The notes under the pieces were generated by a model. The model searched no databases, was not told the origin of the DNA, and was given only the letters and a program-made list of their open reading frames with translations. A DNA stretch of 64,000 bases from Geodermatophilus obscurus DSM 43160 (GTDB lineage: Bacteria; Actinomycetota; Actinomycetes; Mycobacteriales; Geodermatophilaceae). Position numbers and translations under genes: made by a program. This document shows, piece after piece, positions 45,126-53,331 of this stretch. The stretch is taken from assembly GCF_000025345.1 (NCBI RefSeq), contig NC_013757.1, positions 1,302,001 through 1,366,000 of the forward strand, written 5' to 3'. Within the stretch, counting starts at the first letter, position 1. Every line of letters begins with the position of its first letter.

Positions 45126-45218
45126 CACGCCGGAGCGCGAACGTAGCCGCAGGGGACCCCTTCCAAACAGGATCGCCGTCACGCCCTCTGTGACGTCGGG
45201 GACGTGGGGGACATCACT

Positions 45219-45246
45219 CACGGCGTGTCTCCGATGACACGCCGTG
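45219..45246. promoter_or_regulatory. Perfect 11-bp inverted repeat upstream of M23 peptidase
   Basis: CACGGCGTGTC, loop TCCGAT, GACACGCCGTG, 93 bp before the ATG. A palindrome ACGGATCCGT follows at about 45258-45267. It could be an operator or a leader hairpin. Confidence 0.5.
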
Positions 45247-45339
45247 CAATGGGTCACGGATCCGTCACGGAGTGTTTGGATCACCGGCGAGCCCCTCGAG
45301 CCCGGCAACGGGCGATCTTCCCCACGAACGGGTAGGTGC

Positions 45340-46095
45340 ATGGCCGGTCGGCGTCGCGCTCAGCGCTCCGGGGATCCCCGGGTCCCCGCTCCCTCGCGTG
45401 CCCAGCGGCCGGCCCCGGGCCCGCGCCGCGGCCCGCTGCTGCTGACGGCCCTGGTCGTGGGCGGGCTGGTCGCGGGGGTCACCGGCGTCTCGAGCGCCTC
45501 CGACACCCCCACCGGGTCGACCTCGGTGCTCGCCGCCCAGATGGAGCTGGCCACCGTGGGGGACGACGTCGAGACGCTGCCCATGGCCTCGATCACCGTC
45601 GCGGAGGCCGAGGCCCGGCTGGCGGAGGTCGCCGCGTCCCGCGCCGAGCGCGCCGCCGCCGAGGCGGCCGCCGCGGAGGCGGCTCGGGAGGCCGCTCGGC
45701 CCAAGGCGGTGCTGCCGGTCGACGGCGCCCGGTTCACCAGCGGCTACGGGGGCCGGTGGGGCACCTTCCACTACGGCATCGACCTGGCGGCCCCCATGCG
45801 GACGCCGGAGTACGCGGCCATGGACGGCGTCGTCCTCCGGGCCGGCTCGGCCAGCGGTTTCGGGCTGGCCGTCTACGTCCTCCACGAGAACGGCGACGTG
45901 ACCGTCTACGGCCACATGGACTCGATCCTCGTCGAGCCGGGCCAGTACGTGGAGGCCGGCGAGACGATCGCGCTGCTGGGCAACCGCGGCCAGTCCACCG
46001 GACCGCACCTGCACTTCGAGGTGCACCAGGGCGGGATGAACGGCAAGCGGATCGACCCCGTCCCGTGGCTGGCCGCCCGGGGCGTCGAGGTCTGA
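45340..46095 (+). CDS. Exported M23 family metalloendopeptidase
   Basis: 251-residue protein. An N-terminal basic, Pro-rich segment and a transmembrane or signal helix (PLLLTALVVGGLVAGVTGV) are followed by an Ala/Glu-rich coiled coil (TVAEAEARLAEVAASRAERA region) and an LytM/M23 domain. Zinc ligands are visible in HYGIDLAAP (HxxxD) and HLHFEVH. It would cut peptide cross-links in peptidoglycan outside the membrane. ATG 45340 has GGTAGG upstream. Its 415-bp upstream region contains a T-tailed hairpin and a perfect inverted repeat, so expression may be controlled by RNA structure or a repressor. Confidence 0.92.
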   Translation: MAGRRRAQRSGDPRVPAPSRAQRPAPGPRRGPLLLTALVVGGLVAGVTGVSSASDTPTGSTSVLAAQMELATVGDDVETLPMASITVAEAEARLAEVAASRAERAAAEAAAAEAAREAARPKAVLPVDGARFTSGYGGRWGTFHYGIDLAAPMRTPEYAAMDGVVLRAGSASGFGLAVYVLHENGDVTVYGHMDSILVEPGQYVEAGETIALLGNRGQSTGPHLHFEVHQGGMNGKRIDPVPWLAARGVEV

Positions 46096-46182
46096 CGCGG
46101 CGACCCGACCCCCTGCACCGGAAGGCGGCCGGGGCCCTGTAGAGTCGTCCCCGGCTCGGACACGACGAACCGGGCCGGATAC

Positions 46183-46255
46183 GGGGCTGTGGCGCAGCTG
46201 GTAGCGCACCACACTGGCAGTGTGGGGGTCAGGGGTTCGAGTCCCCTCAGCTCCA
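46183..46255 (+). tRNA. tRNA-Ala (anticodon GGC)
   Basis: The acceptor stem is GGGGCTG (46183-46189) with CAGCTCC (46248-46254), discriminator A. The anticodon stem-loop CCACA-CTGGCAG-TGTGG gives GGC. The T-arm is GGGG-TTCGAGT-CCCC. CCA is not encoded. It is the likely integration site of the remnant element that follows. Confidence 0.96.
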
Positions 46256-46259
46256 CCCC

Positions 46260-46305
46260 GACGACCAGGCCGTTCCCCTCCGGGGGGACGGCCTGAGTCG
46301 TCTTT
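46260..46305 (+). terminator. Terminator of tRNA-Ala
   Basis: A long stem: GACGAC with GTCGTC outside, and AGGCCGTTCCCC with GGGGGACGGCCT inside, four-base loop TCCG, followed by TTT. Confidence 0.8.
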
Positions 46306-46560
46306 GGGTGCAGTTGTGGTTGCAGTTCGCCTCTTTCCACCTGGCAGCAGCAGGCTTCCCATGCGGTCGGCTGCCTCGCGAGCCAGTGCAGGCATGACGT
46401 GGCTGTAGATGTCCATCGTCGTGCGCATCTGGCTGTGGCCGAGCAGCTCCATGACGACGCGCGGGTGGACGTTCTCGCTGAGCAGCAGGGTGGCGGCGGC
46501 GTGCCGGCCGTCGTGCAGGCGGACGTGGCGGACACCGGCCGCCTTCAGCAGTCGGGTCCA
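46262..46560 (-). pseudogene. Tyrosine recombinase (integrase) C-terminal fragment
   Basis: The fragment reads WTRLLKAAGVRHVRLHDGRH, ATLLLSENVHPRVVMELLGH, then SQMRTTMDIYSHVMPALARE, retaining the C-terminal catalytic His-Arg (HDGR), His (LGHS) and Tyr (DIYSH) of phage or ICE integrases. Everything N-terminal of this point is lost: at 46560/46561 the frame runs directly into an IS5-type transposase fragment. The frame has no stop before the tRNA and reads on across it. An integrase pointing at a tRNA 3' end marks the old attachment site of an integrated element, now decayed. Confidence 0.82.
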
Positions 46561-47006
46561 GTGGTAGTTGCTGCCGGCCTTGCCGCGGTCGGTGGGGTTC
46601 AACCCGGTCAGCTCACCCGCCTCTTTGCGCGGACGCTGACCGAGTCCAGGCTGGCCCGCGACCAGTCCAGCCGGCCCTGCTCGCCCAGCCGATGGAGCAC
46701 CGCCTGGTGCAACTGGTCGAAGACGCCGGCCGGCTGCCATTCGTGCATCCGGCGCCAGCAGTCCAGCCCGACCCGTAACCAGCTCGGCCGGGAGCTTGGT
46801 TCAGCCGATGCCGGTGGACGGTACGAAGGCGATGCCCTCGGGCACGTCCCGGTTGAAGGCCCGGGCCGGCCGGTGCGTCCGTGCACCGCCGGCGGCTGCG
46901 GCGGGACTAACGGCTCGACCAGCGCCCACATCTCGGCGCTGATCAGCCGCGGCGGCGGGTAAGACGCAGGCAACGACACGCCCGTCAGCCTGCGCCGAGC
47001 CGTCAC
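46561..47006 (-). mobile_element. IS5-family transposase remnant with several frameshifts
   Basis: The start reads LISAEMWALVEPLVPP and GRTGRP as in IS5-type (DUF4096) transposases. The frame then shifts to AFNRDVPEGIAFV with a stop where a Trp is expected, shifts again to GLDCWRRMHEWQPAGVFDQL and LDWSRASLDSVSVRAK, and again to AGELTGLNPTDRGKAGSNYH. It then ends abruptly at the integrase fragment. The DDE catalytic C-terminal half is missing. No terminal inverted repeats were found. Confidence 0.75.
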
Positions 47007-47027
47007 ATCGGAACAGAGCCCGGCAAC

Positions 47028-47400
47028 CTACTTCTGCAACGTCCTTTCAGCGCTCACGCTGCCAGGACGCTCGTAGCTTGCCGTGGAAATGGGTCCCTCT
47101 TCGCTGGCCGAGTGCACAAGCCAGGCGTCCAGGACCTCGTGGACCCACCGCGTGTAGCCATGTTGTCCGCGGGCCACAACCTCTTGCAAGCTGGCCTCGG
47201 TGACAATGAAGTCGAATTGCGCCCGCTCGTTGACGCTGAAGATCAGCCGGCGTGCTTCGAGCTCCTCGGCGAAGCCGACGACCTTCGCTTCCCTGCCCGT
47301 GGGAATGAACTGCTCGGACTCCCAGATCACGTTGCCGTAGTCGTACAGCGTCTGCATAGGCCGGTGTCCAGGTAGATCCGTCGCGGGAGGGACAACCACG
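47028..47400 (-). pseudogene. Possible PIN-like nuclease remnant
   Basis: An ORF with LYDYGNVIWESEQFIPTGRE and FIVTEASLQEVVARGQHGY is preceded, one frame off, by RRIYLDTG, so that a single base change near 47359-47365 would give IYLDTG-PMQTLYDYGN, similar to the first acidic motif of PIN-domain proteins. The C-terminal end runs toward the IS remnant and looks artificial. Base composition is clearly less GC-rich than the flanking chromosome. The PIN assignment is tentative; a structure-based search would decide. Confidence 0.4.
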
Positions 47401-47417
47401 CCCGCGCTGTGCTCCAC

Positions 47418-48002
47418 TCATTGATTGACGGACCAGTCGGTTCGCTCCAGCAAGCCCGCACCCCGGGTCCAACCCTGATTCCAGGTGTCACCGAAGCGAA
47501 CCTCGACGTGCGATGGATTTTCGAGGACCTGCTTCGACCTCTCTTTGTCAGGGGCCACGGGGCGCTGGTGTTTGAGTACCTCCTTTGAAAGCAACGTGCC
47601 ATGCGACACCAAGAAGGAGCCCAGATCCGGCGCGAGATTGTGCCACGCCAGGGACACGTTGTCGATAGGATAATCGCCGCCATTCACTACGCGATATTCT
47701 GTGTAGTATCCGCCTCCTTAGTCGTCGGCGTAAGTCGAAATCTTCAGTGCAACTGCCCGAGCTTGCGCCTCGCGCCGCTCGCGTTCATCGTCCTCTCGAC
47801 GGGCGGCCTCGTCTGCGCGCGCCTTTGAAGCGTGCTTGATCTGCAGTGCCGCAAAGATCAAGCCGCCGGAAGCTGCGAGTCCGCTCACCCACTCGCCAAC
47901 ATCGCCCACCGGATCTCCAGCGGACGCAAGTCCCACATCCGTCCAGCCGCGCACACGACGCAGGCGATCAGCAAGAGCCAGCGCGTCGCCAACTGTCGCC
48001 AC
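47418..48002 (-). pseudogene. Hypothetical membrane-associated protein split by in-frame TAA
   Basis: The first part (from 48002) has a short hydrophobic segment (VSGLAASGGLIFAALQI) and a charged coiled coil (RADEAARREDDERERREAQA) leading to ALKISTYADD. TAA follows at 47718-47720, and the same frame continues GGGYYTEYRVVNGGDYPIDN, VSLAWHN to a stop at 47418. Membrane helix, coiled coil, then a beta-rich YRVVNGGDYPIxNVSL domain is a layout I recall in actinobacterial hypothetical proteins of about 190 residues. It appears to be one gene with a nonsense mutation. Function unknown. Confidence 0.55.
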
Positions 48003-48272
48003 CCCGCGGCTAGGAAGGAAGTCCGATCTCCGCCTTGCCGGTCGTCCGCGCTGCTAGCTCGTTCCAGCGTCACCGCGCACCACCCTCGTGACTAGAGGAT
48101 ACGAGAGCTACGTGGCCTCCTCGGGAGTGATGCCTTGCCGCCGTCAGGTCCATCGCCGACCGCCGAAGTTGAGTCGTGACGAGGCGGCGGAAACCTCTTC
48201 CCAGTCGGACGTGCTTACGGCTAGGTTCCCGCGCACCAAGCACGCACGGTGAATGATCATCTGGGGGATGGC

Positions 48273-48518
48273 GTGAGCGTTCGACGGTGTTTTGCAGGTG
48301 CGCTACTCGGCCTGGGGCTGGTGGTTTTCACCCCAGCCGCCGCCAGCGCAGACCCTCCGCACACGACACCCGGACAGAGCGGCGAGCAGGGCTGTCGAGA
48401 GAACGGACAAGCCATCTCGGGTGCGGCCGGGGAGAACCGCCCATTCGGCCAGGTCGTCCGTCAGAACGCCCCGATTGCTGACAACAACGCGCAGTTCTTC
48501 GGCGAGTTGTGCGACTGA
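48273..48518 (+). CDS. Small secreted protein of unknown function
   Basis: 81-residue product from GTG 48273 (GGGGGATGG just upstream; the ATG at 48249 lacks a ribosome-binding site). It has a clear signal peptide, VSVRRCFAGALLGLGLVVF, with cleavage likely at ASA-DPP. The mature part is about 50 residues, Gly/Gln/Asn-rich, with cysteines in EQGCRENGQ and GELCD that could form a disulfide. No family recognised. It lies in the AT-richer region beside the integrase remnant, 33 bp before a membrane pentapeptide-repeat gene, and may be cotranscribed with it. Confidence 0.6.
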   Translation: MSVRRCFAGALLGLGLVVFTPAAASADPPHTTPGQSGEQGCRENGQAISGAAGENRPFGQVVRQNAPIADNNAQFFGELCD

Positions 48519-48551
48519 CCTGAAACCGCGCCAAGTATTCCGGGCGACACG

Positions 48552-49508
48552 ATGGCTATGGATCCCGACGAGAGGGCCTTCCGCAGGGAAGAGTTATCGC
48601 TGACGCGGAAGCACAATAGAGCAACGGTTGTCACCGCATTGATCATCGCCGTCGTATCGAACGCGGTGGTCGTGGGCGTGGCTCTCATGACCTTGCGTAC
48701 AACCGCGACACAGTTTGAGTTGAGCAGCAGGGCCAGCGAGTACAACGATATAATCCAGGGACTCAGTAGCTCAGTCGGCGCGGTCGAGATAAACTCGATA
48801 CGGCGACTCGGAACGTTCATTGAAGACAGGGACAACTTCGCGGACACAGAACGTCAACATGCCGAAGCGACAAACGCCGTCCAGACCCTTGCCGCCTACG
48901 TCAAGGAGAAGGGGTCCTTCACCGATGGGGGCTTGGCAGATTACGGAAGCTCACATCCTCCCGTGGTGCCGCCCGCAATCTCCCGGTTGAGCATACTGGC
49001 GAGCAACCCGAGCCTCGGCGACAACTCGGTGGATCTGGCACGCGTCGATATGCATGGCCTCAGGAACCTCCAAGAGTTCCGCCCCAGCGGGGCAGACGCG
49101 TACCTGCCTAGCGTTGATCTCCGGGGCGCCTTTCTGTGGAAGATGGACCTGACCGGTGTCGACCATTCAACCTTGCGGCGGAGTTTTCTCACGTGTGCCG
49201 ACCTGAGGGAGTCGAAGTTGGGAAGAACTCTCCTCGAGTTCGCCGATCTGAGTGGCGCAAACCTGAGCGATGCTGACCTTAGTCAAGTCCGGGAATTGAC
49301 TTCCGAGCAACTCACTGGGGTAACCACCAACGAAGGAACCCGCCTGCCCGAGGGTGTTGAGGTGCCAGCCGGATCATCGTGGAGTGGCGATGAATGCCGG
49401 CAGCGCATCAACGACATGACTGGATTCACCCCTGGTACTGGCTACCACCCCGACATCCCATGCCCAGCAGGACGGGAGGTCTGTTCGGCTCGGTTACCCA
49501 TGCCGTAG
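48552..49508 (+). CDS. Membrane-anchored pentapeptide-repeat protein
   Basis: 318-residue protein: a charged cytoplasmic N-terminus, one transmembrane helix (TVVTALIIAVVSNAVVVGVA), a helical region, then pentapeptide repeats A(D/N)LxX (CADLRESKLGRTLLEFADLS, GANLSDADLSQV) and a C-terminal Cys-containing tail (CRQRINDMTG, PCPAGREVC). Pentapeptide repeats form a right-handed beta helix used in protein interaction or DNA mimicry; function here is unknown. Codon usage is visibly less GC-biased than in the chromosome around it, supporting horizontal acquisition with the neighbouring mobile remnants. Confidence 0.78.
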   Translation: MAMDPDERAFRREELSLTRKHNRATVVTALIIAVVSNAVVVGVALMTLRTTATQFELSSRASEYNDIIQGLSSSVGAVEINSIRRLGTFIEDRDNFADTERQHAEATNAVQTLAAYVKEKGSFTDGGLADYGSSHPPVVPPAISRLSILASNPSLGDNSVDLARVDMHGLRNLQEFRPSGADAYLPSVDLRGAFLWKMDLTGVDHSTLRRSFLTCADLRESKLGRTLLEFADLSGANLSDADLSQVRELTSEQLTGVTTNEGTRLPEGVEVPAGSSWSGDECRQRINDMTGFTPGTGYHPDIPCPAGREVCSARLPMP

Positions 49509-49818
49509 AAATCCAGGCTCTGCCGTGCGCGGAACTGCCGCAGTCCCACGGTCGGCGCGACGGGCCACCGGGCGGAGTTGCGGTGGGTCCGAGCGGCCGC
49601 GATCACCTGTCCCTCCCGTAGCGCTGAGGGGGGAGCTCTCACCTCCTCCATCGGGGCGTTGGTGGCTTCGTGGGCCGTTGCTGACGCCGCGCCGCTCGCC
49701 GGGCGTTCAGCAGGCCAGCGGCTCGTCGGTCCACTCCAGCCGTCGGGGTGCGAGGACGAGTGTTGCCTGCGTCACACCAGCCCTCGTACGGTCGGCCCCC
49801 GGCGTCCTGAGGAGCACC
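49509..49818. other. Intergenic stretch at the right edge of the AT-richer region
   Basis: About 310 bp with no credible gene. GC content returns to chromosomal level here. A clear duplicate of the tRNA 3' end (attR) was not found. Confidence 0.5.
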
Positions 49819-51015
49819 ATGCGTTCCGACCTGTTCTCGGCCCACACCGCCCTGTCCCGCCGCTCCGCACTCGGGCTTGCCGGCGCTGCCGCTCTCGGCG
49901 TCGCTGGTCTGACCGGCGCGTCGCCGGCCGCTGCGGCCGGACCCAGCGAGGCCATGGGCGGCGCGGGCGACGACGATGCGATGTTCGACGTGGCTCTCGC
50001 CGAGGGCGGCGGCTGGGCGCCGTCCCGCTACGGCCCGACTGACCAGCGCGGCACGTTCAACGAGGTGACGGCCGCCAAGACCGCCTCCGCCCTGCGGCTG
50101 CTGGCCGACGGCCATCCGGTGAAGACGTACAACCTGGGCGACCTGATGACCAACGGTTTCCCGGCTTACCGGACCACGCCGCCGCGCGTCTACGAGCAGC
50201 GGCTCACCGTCCTCGGGTACCAGCCTCCCGCCGGCTTCACCGAGGGCGGCGGGATCCTGCAGAGCACGGACCCGCTGGGTGCCAACCGGGTCAGCGTGCA
50301 CGAGGAGCGCTTCCCCCAGGGTCACACCTACCAGATCGTCACCCAGCTCGACGGGCTGAACCACATCGGCGTCGGGCCGACCTTCTACAACGGCTTCCAG
50401 GGCCCGGACATCGCGACGCCCAGCGGGACGAGCAGGCTCGGCAACGAGCACATGGGGCCGGTCGTCACCCGCGGCATCCTGCTCGACGTGCTGGGCCTGA
50501 AGCTCGCCGAAGGAGCGAGCGAGGCGCTGTCGCGCAGCAGGGACGGCGATCCGGTGCTGCGCGACAACTACCGGATCACGATCTCGGACCTGAGGGCCGC
50601 GGCGACTCGGGGCGGCATCCGACACATCCATCCCGGCGACGTCGTGCTGCTGCGGACCGGCTGGAACAAGATCGCCCGGAGCGAGCCGGAGCGCTATGTG
50701 GCCCAGGAGCCAGGCATCTACCTGGCCGAGGCGCGTTTCCTGGCTGACCGGCGCCCCGCCATCATCGGCTCGGACTCCTGGGCGCTCGAGGTGCTGGGCA
50801 ACCCGGTGGTGCAGGCCGTGTTCCCCGTGCACCAGGAACTGCTCGTCAAGAACGGCATCCGGATCGGCGAGGGCATCATCACCGACGAGCTCGCGGCGGA
50901 CGGCGTCTACGAGTTCGTCTACCTGACGACGCCGCAGTACGCGAAGGGCGCAACCGCGGGCAACGCGCCGCCGGCCGCGCTCGGACAGCCGGGGCGCGGC
51001 CGCGGCCAGGGATGA
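49819..51015 (+). CDS. Tat-exported cyclase family (KynB-like fold) protein
   Basis: 398-residue protein with a twin-arginine-type signal (LSRRSALGLAGAAALGVAGL). The mature part is a PF04199-type cyclase/kynurenine formamidase-like domain: KTYNLGDLMTNGFPAY, QLDGLNHIGVGPTFYNGF (metal His in the DGxxHxG-like site), THGILLDV-like (VVTRGILLDVLGL), HIHPGDVVLLRTGW and VFPVHQELLVKNGIRIGEG. Such enzymes hydrolyse amides or cyclic substrates using a divalent metal; the substrate is unknown. ATG 49819 follows AGGAG. It is convergent with the frameshifted FAD monooxygenase. Confidence 0.87.
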   Translation: MRSDLFSAHTALSRRSALGLAGAAALGVAGLTGASPAAAAGPSEAMGGAGDDDAMFDVALAEGGGWAPSRYGPTDQRGTFNEVTAAKTASALRLLADGHPVKTYNLGDLMTNGFPAYRTTPPRVYEQRLTVLGYQPPAGFTEGGGILQSTDPLGANRVSVHEERFPQGHTYQIVTQLDGLNHIGVGPTFYNGFQGPDIATPSGTSRLGNEHMGPVVTRGILLDVLGLKLAEGASEALSRSRDGDPVLRDNYRITISDLRAAATRGGIRHIHPGDVVLLRTGWNKIARSEPERYVAQEPGIYLAEARFLADRRPAIIGSDSWALEVLGNPVVQAVFPVHQELLVKNGIRIGEGIITDELAADGVYEFVYLTTPQYAKGATAGNAPPAALGQPGRGRGQG

Positions 51016-51207
51016 CGGGACAGCGCGGCGCGGGCTGACTCCGCCCGCGTCTCTGGTCGCAGTCCTGCCACCCTCTCCCGGCAGCAACAGGGCGCCCGTG
51101 CGGTCGGCCGCCCGAGGCTTCCCTTCCTCTGGCCGGGAGTCCGTCCGGAGGGCTGCGCCCGTCTCGGCGCCGTGACGGTGTCGGGCCGGCGCTGCGACCG
51201 CGGGTGG

Positions 51208-52444
51208 TCACGGTAGGGCCACGTGCTCGTTGCGGATCCCGATCGCCATGAACCGCGAGAACAGCCGCAGCAGCAGTGGAACCCGGGACATGAGGCGCAG
51301 GGGGAGCGGGACCCCGGCGGGTCGATCGGGAGCACCCGTTGCTCTGATCATCTGTCGTTGGACCGCTCGCTGGACGAGCTGCGTGACCCGGGTGGGGAAG
51401 GCGCGGCGGCGCTGCACCCGGCGGAGGTCGCGTTCCCCCACGGTGCCGCGCCGCAGGGGCGCGACGAGCGCATTGGCTGCCGCCACCGCGTCCTGGATGG
51501 CGAGGTTGATGCCGACTCCCGCGACCGGGGACATGGCGTGGGCGGCGTCCCCGACGAACAGCAGGCCCGGCCGGTACCAGCGGCGCAGCCTGTTGACGCG
51601 GACCTCGAGGAAGCCGGTGTCCTCCCAGCTGCGCAGTGCCGTGTCGAGCCGGGAGCTCAGGAAGGGCATCGCCTTCCTGATGTCCGACCGCAGCGCCTCG
51701 ATGCCCGCCGCCCTCAGCGAAGCCACCGTGCCCTTCGGCATGGTGTAGGCGCCCTGCCAGTAACTGCCCCGGTCGATCATGGGGAGCAACCGACCGGGAA
51801 CCAACCGCGCGAAGGACCCGGCCGGATCCCCGGGCGCCTTGGGGAGGCGGTACCAGAGCACGTCCAGCGGGGCGCCGAACTCGACCACGGACATCCCGGC
51901 TGCCCGCCGGACCGCGGAGTTGCGCCCATCAGCGCCGACGGTGAGCAGGGCCCGTAGCTCGGTCTCCGCCTGCGTGCCGTCGCCGTCCGTCCGCCGGTAG
52001 CGGACTCCGACCACTGTGCCGTTCTCCTCGACCAACCCCACCACCTCCACCTGCCGGTAGAGGGCGAACGAGGGGGGCCCGCTCGGCTTCAGCGGTGAGG
52101 AAGTCCAGGAACTCCCACTGCGGCACCATCGAGAGGCGCTGGAATCGGCCCGGTAGCCGGGTGAAGTCACCCAGCGGGACCATCCCGCTGTCGGTCATCA
52201 GCGTGATGGTGCTGGTGGGTTGCTGTGGCAGCTCCTCGAAGCCGTCCAGCAGGTCGAGTTCTGCGAGGACCTGCAGCGTGGAGGCGTGGACCGTGTCGCC
52301 ACGGAAGTCGCGCAGGAAGTCCGCGTGCTTCTCCAGGACGACGACGTCGATGCCGGCGCGAGCCAGCAGCAGGCCCAGCATGGCGCCGGCTGGTCCACAG
52401 CCGGCGATGCAGACGGTCGTGACCGTGGGAGGGGTCTGGGTCAT
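51208..52444 (-). pseudogene. FAD-dependent monooxygenase, single frameshift
   Basis: The N-terminal frame (from ATG 52444, with GGAGAGG upstream) has the FAD-binding VCIAGCGPAGAMLGLLLARA, the FRGDTVHASTLQVL motif typical of PheA/TfdB-like hydroxylases, and VPQWEFLDFLTAEAE. The remaining protein lies in the next frame: LLTVGADGRNSAVRRAAG (DG motif), LLFVGDAAHAMSPVAGVGIN (GD motif) and a C-terminal helical tail. The switch is at a run of six G (52072-52077). Rejoined, it is a full-length enzyme of about 412 residues with an unknown aromatic or polyketide substrate. Frameshift may be genuine or a base-call error. Confidence 0.9.
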
Positions 52445-52924
52445 GGCGGTTGTCCTCTCCGGCGAGATGGGCGGGCGGGGTCTTGGTGTCCTGGGTGTGA
52501 GGTCGGCGGGGGTCCGGAGCGGTCGGCCCCCCGGTGCGGTGGGTGCGGGCGCGACGGGCGGCCGGGAGCGCCCTGTCGGCCGTGGTGCTGCAGGGGCCCG
52601 TCAGGGACCGGTGCAGCGTCGTCCCGGCCCGGGAGAGCCGGCGTAGCAGGGGGCACTGGGAGGAACGACTGCCTGGACCCCTGGGAGCCCGGGACCGGGC
52701 CAGCAGCAGCGTGACGCCGGGGCGCATCGGCCCTCCCGAGGGAGCGGGCCCCGGTGTTCCGGTGGAACGCCCGTGCCTTCGAGGAGGACTGGGCCGGCCG
52801 CGATGAGCGAGCCCGCACCGGCCCCCGCGACCACCGTCGACGCGCGGGAACAGCCCGGCGGCGAGGCCGCGTGCGTCAGGTGTGGGGCCACGGTCGTCTG
52901 CGACGATGCGGTGCGCGAGGACGG
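52445..52924. other. Intergenic stretch, no gene recognised
   Basis: About 480 bp between the FAD monooxygenase start and the ridA stop. The open frames look like GC-driven shadows without motif or ribosome-binding support. Confidence 0.45.
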
Positions 52925-53287
52925 TCACGCCCTCGCCGCTGTCACCATGACCTCCACCAGCAGGCCGGGCTGCCACAGCTCGGATTGCACGCAGGCCCGC
53001 ACGGGCGGGTTGTCCTGGTCGACCCATTCGTTCCAGGCAGCGTTGTGTTGTCCGAACAGCGCCATGTCGCGCAGCCACACCTGCGCGGTCAGCAGACGCG
53101 ACCGGTCGGTCCCCGCTCGTGACAGCAGCTCGTCCACCCGCTCGAGGACCTGGCGGGTCTGGGCGGTGATGTCGCCGGATGGATCGGGGGTCACGCCGCA
53201 GAGGTGGACGGTGTCGCCGTGCACGACGACCTGACTGATGACGGGGAGTCCGTGGAGACCCCTGGTGTTGCCGTATCTCTCGATCAC
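52925..53287 (-). CDS. RidA family enamine/imine deaminase
   Basis: 120-residue protein with the RidA core: ISQVVVHGDTVHLCGVTPDP near the start, DITAQTRQVLERVDELL, LLTAQVWLRDMALFGQHNAA and the C-terminal QSELWQPGLLVEVMVTAAR. The arginine that contacts substrate in many RidA proteins lies in PPVRACVQSELW. Such proteins hydrolyse reactive enamines/imines or serve in degradation pathways. GTG 53287 follows GGGGAGCAGG. It is divergent from the HxlR gene, and the twin palindromes at 53313-53360 probably control it. Confidence 0.88.
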   Translation of the reverse strand: MIERYGNTRGLHGLPVISQVVVHGDTVHLCGVTPDPSGDITAQTRQVLERVDELLSRAGTDRSRLLTAQVWLRDMALFGQHNAAWNEWVDQDNPPVRACVQSELWQPGLLVEVMVTAARA

Positions 53288-53307
53288 GTCCTGCTCCCCT
53301 CGTCCGC

Positions 53308-53313
53308 TAGAAT
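53308..53313 (+). promoter_or_regulatory. -10 element of the hxlR-type gene
   Basis: TAGAAT, which would place the transcript start near 53320, at the GTG 53321 and inside the first palindrome. No convincing -35. Confidence 0.4.
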
Positions 53314-53331
53314 GCTTCGAGTGTCGAAGCA
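53313..53331. promoter_or_regulatory. Palindromic operator 1 (TGCTTCGA-N3-TCGAAGCA)
   Basis: Perfect 8-bp arms with a three-base spacer, overlapping the likely transcript start of the HxlR gene. It shares the half-site TGCTTCG with operator 2. Confidence 0.7.

Noticed and set aside
44940-45340. c-di-AMP (ydaO) riboswitch before the M23 gene
   Set aside because: The gene type and position are suggestive, but the conserved aptamer sequence blocks were not recognisable.
45265-46740. Minus-strand frame running through tRNA-Ala with GAEGTRTPDP
   Set aside because: That peptide is a familiar mistranslation of a tRNA 3' region. Only the integrase and transposase parts are real.
49623-49631. GCTGAGGGG as a possible attR copy of the tRNA-Ala 3' end
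   Set aside because: Only nine bases match, which is too short in GC-rich DNA to call an attachment site.
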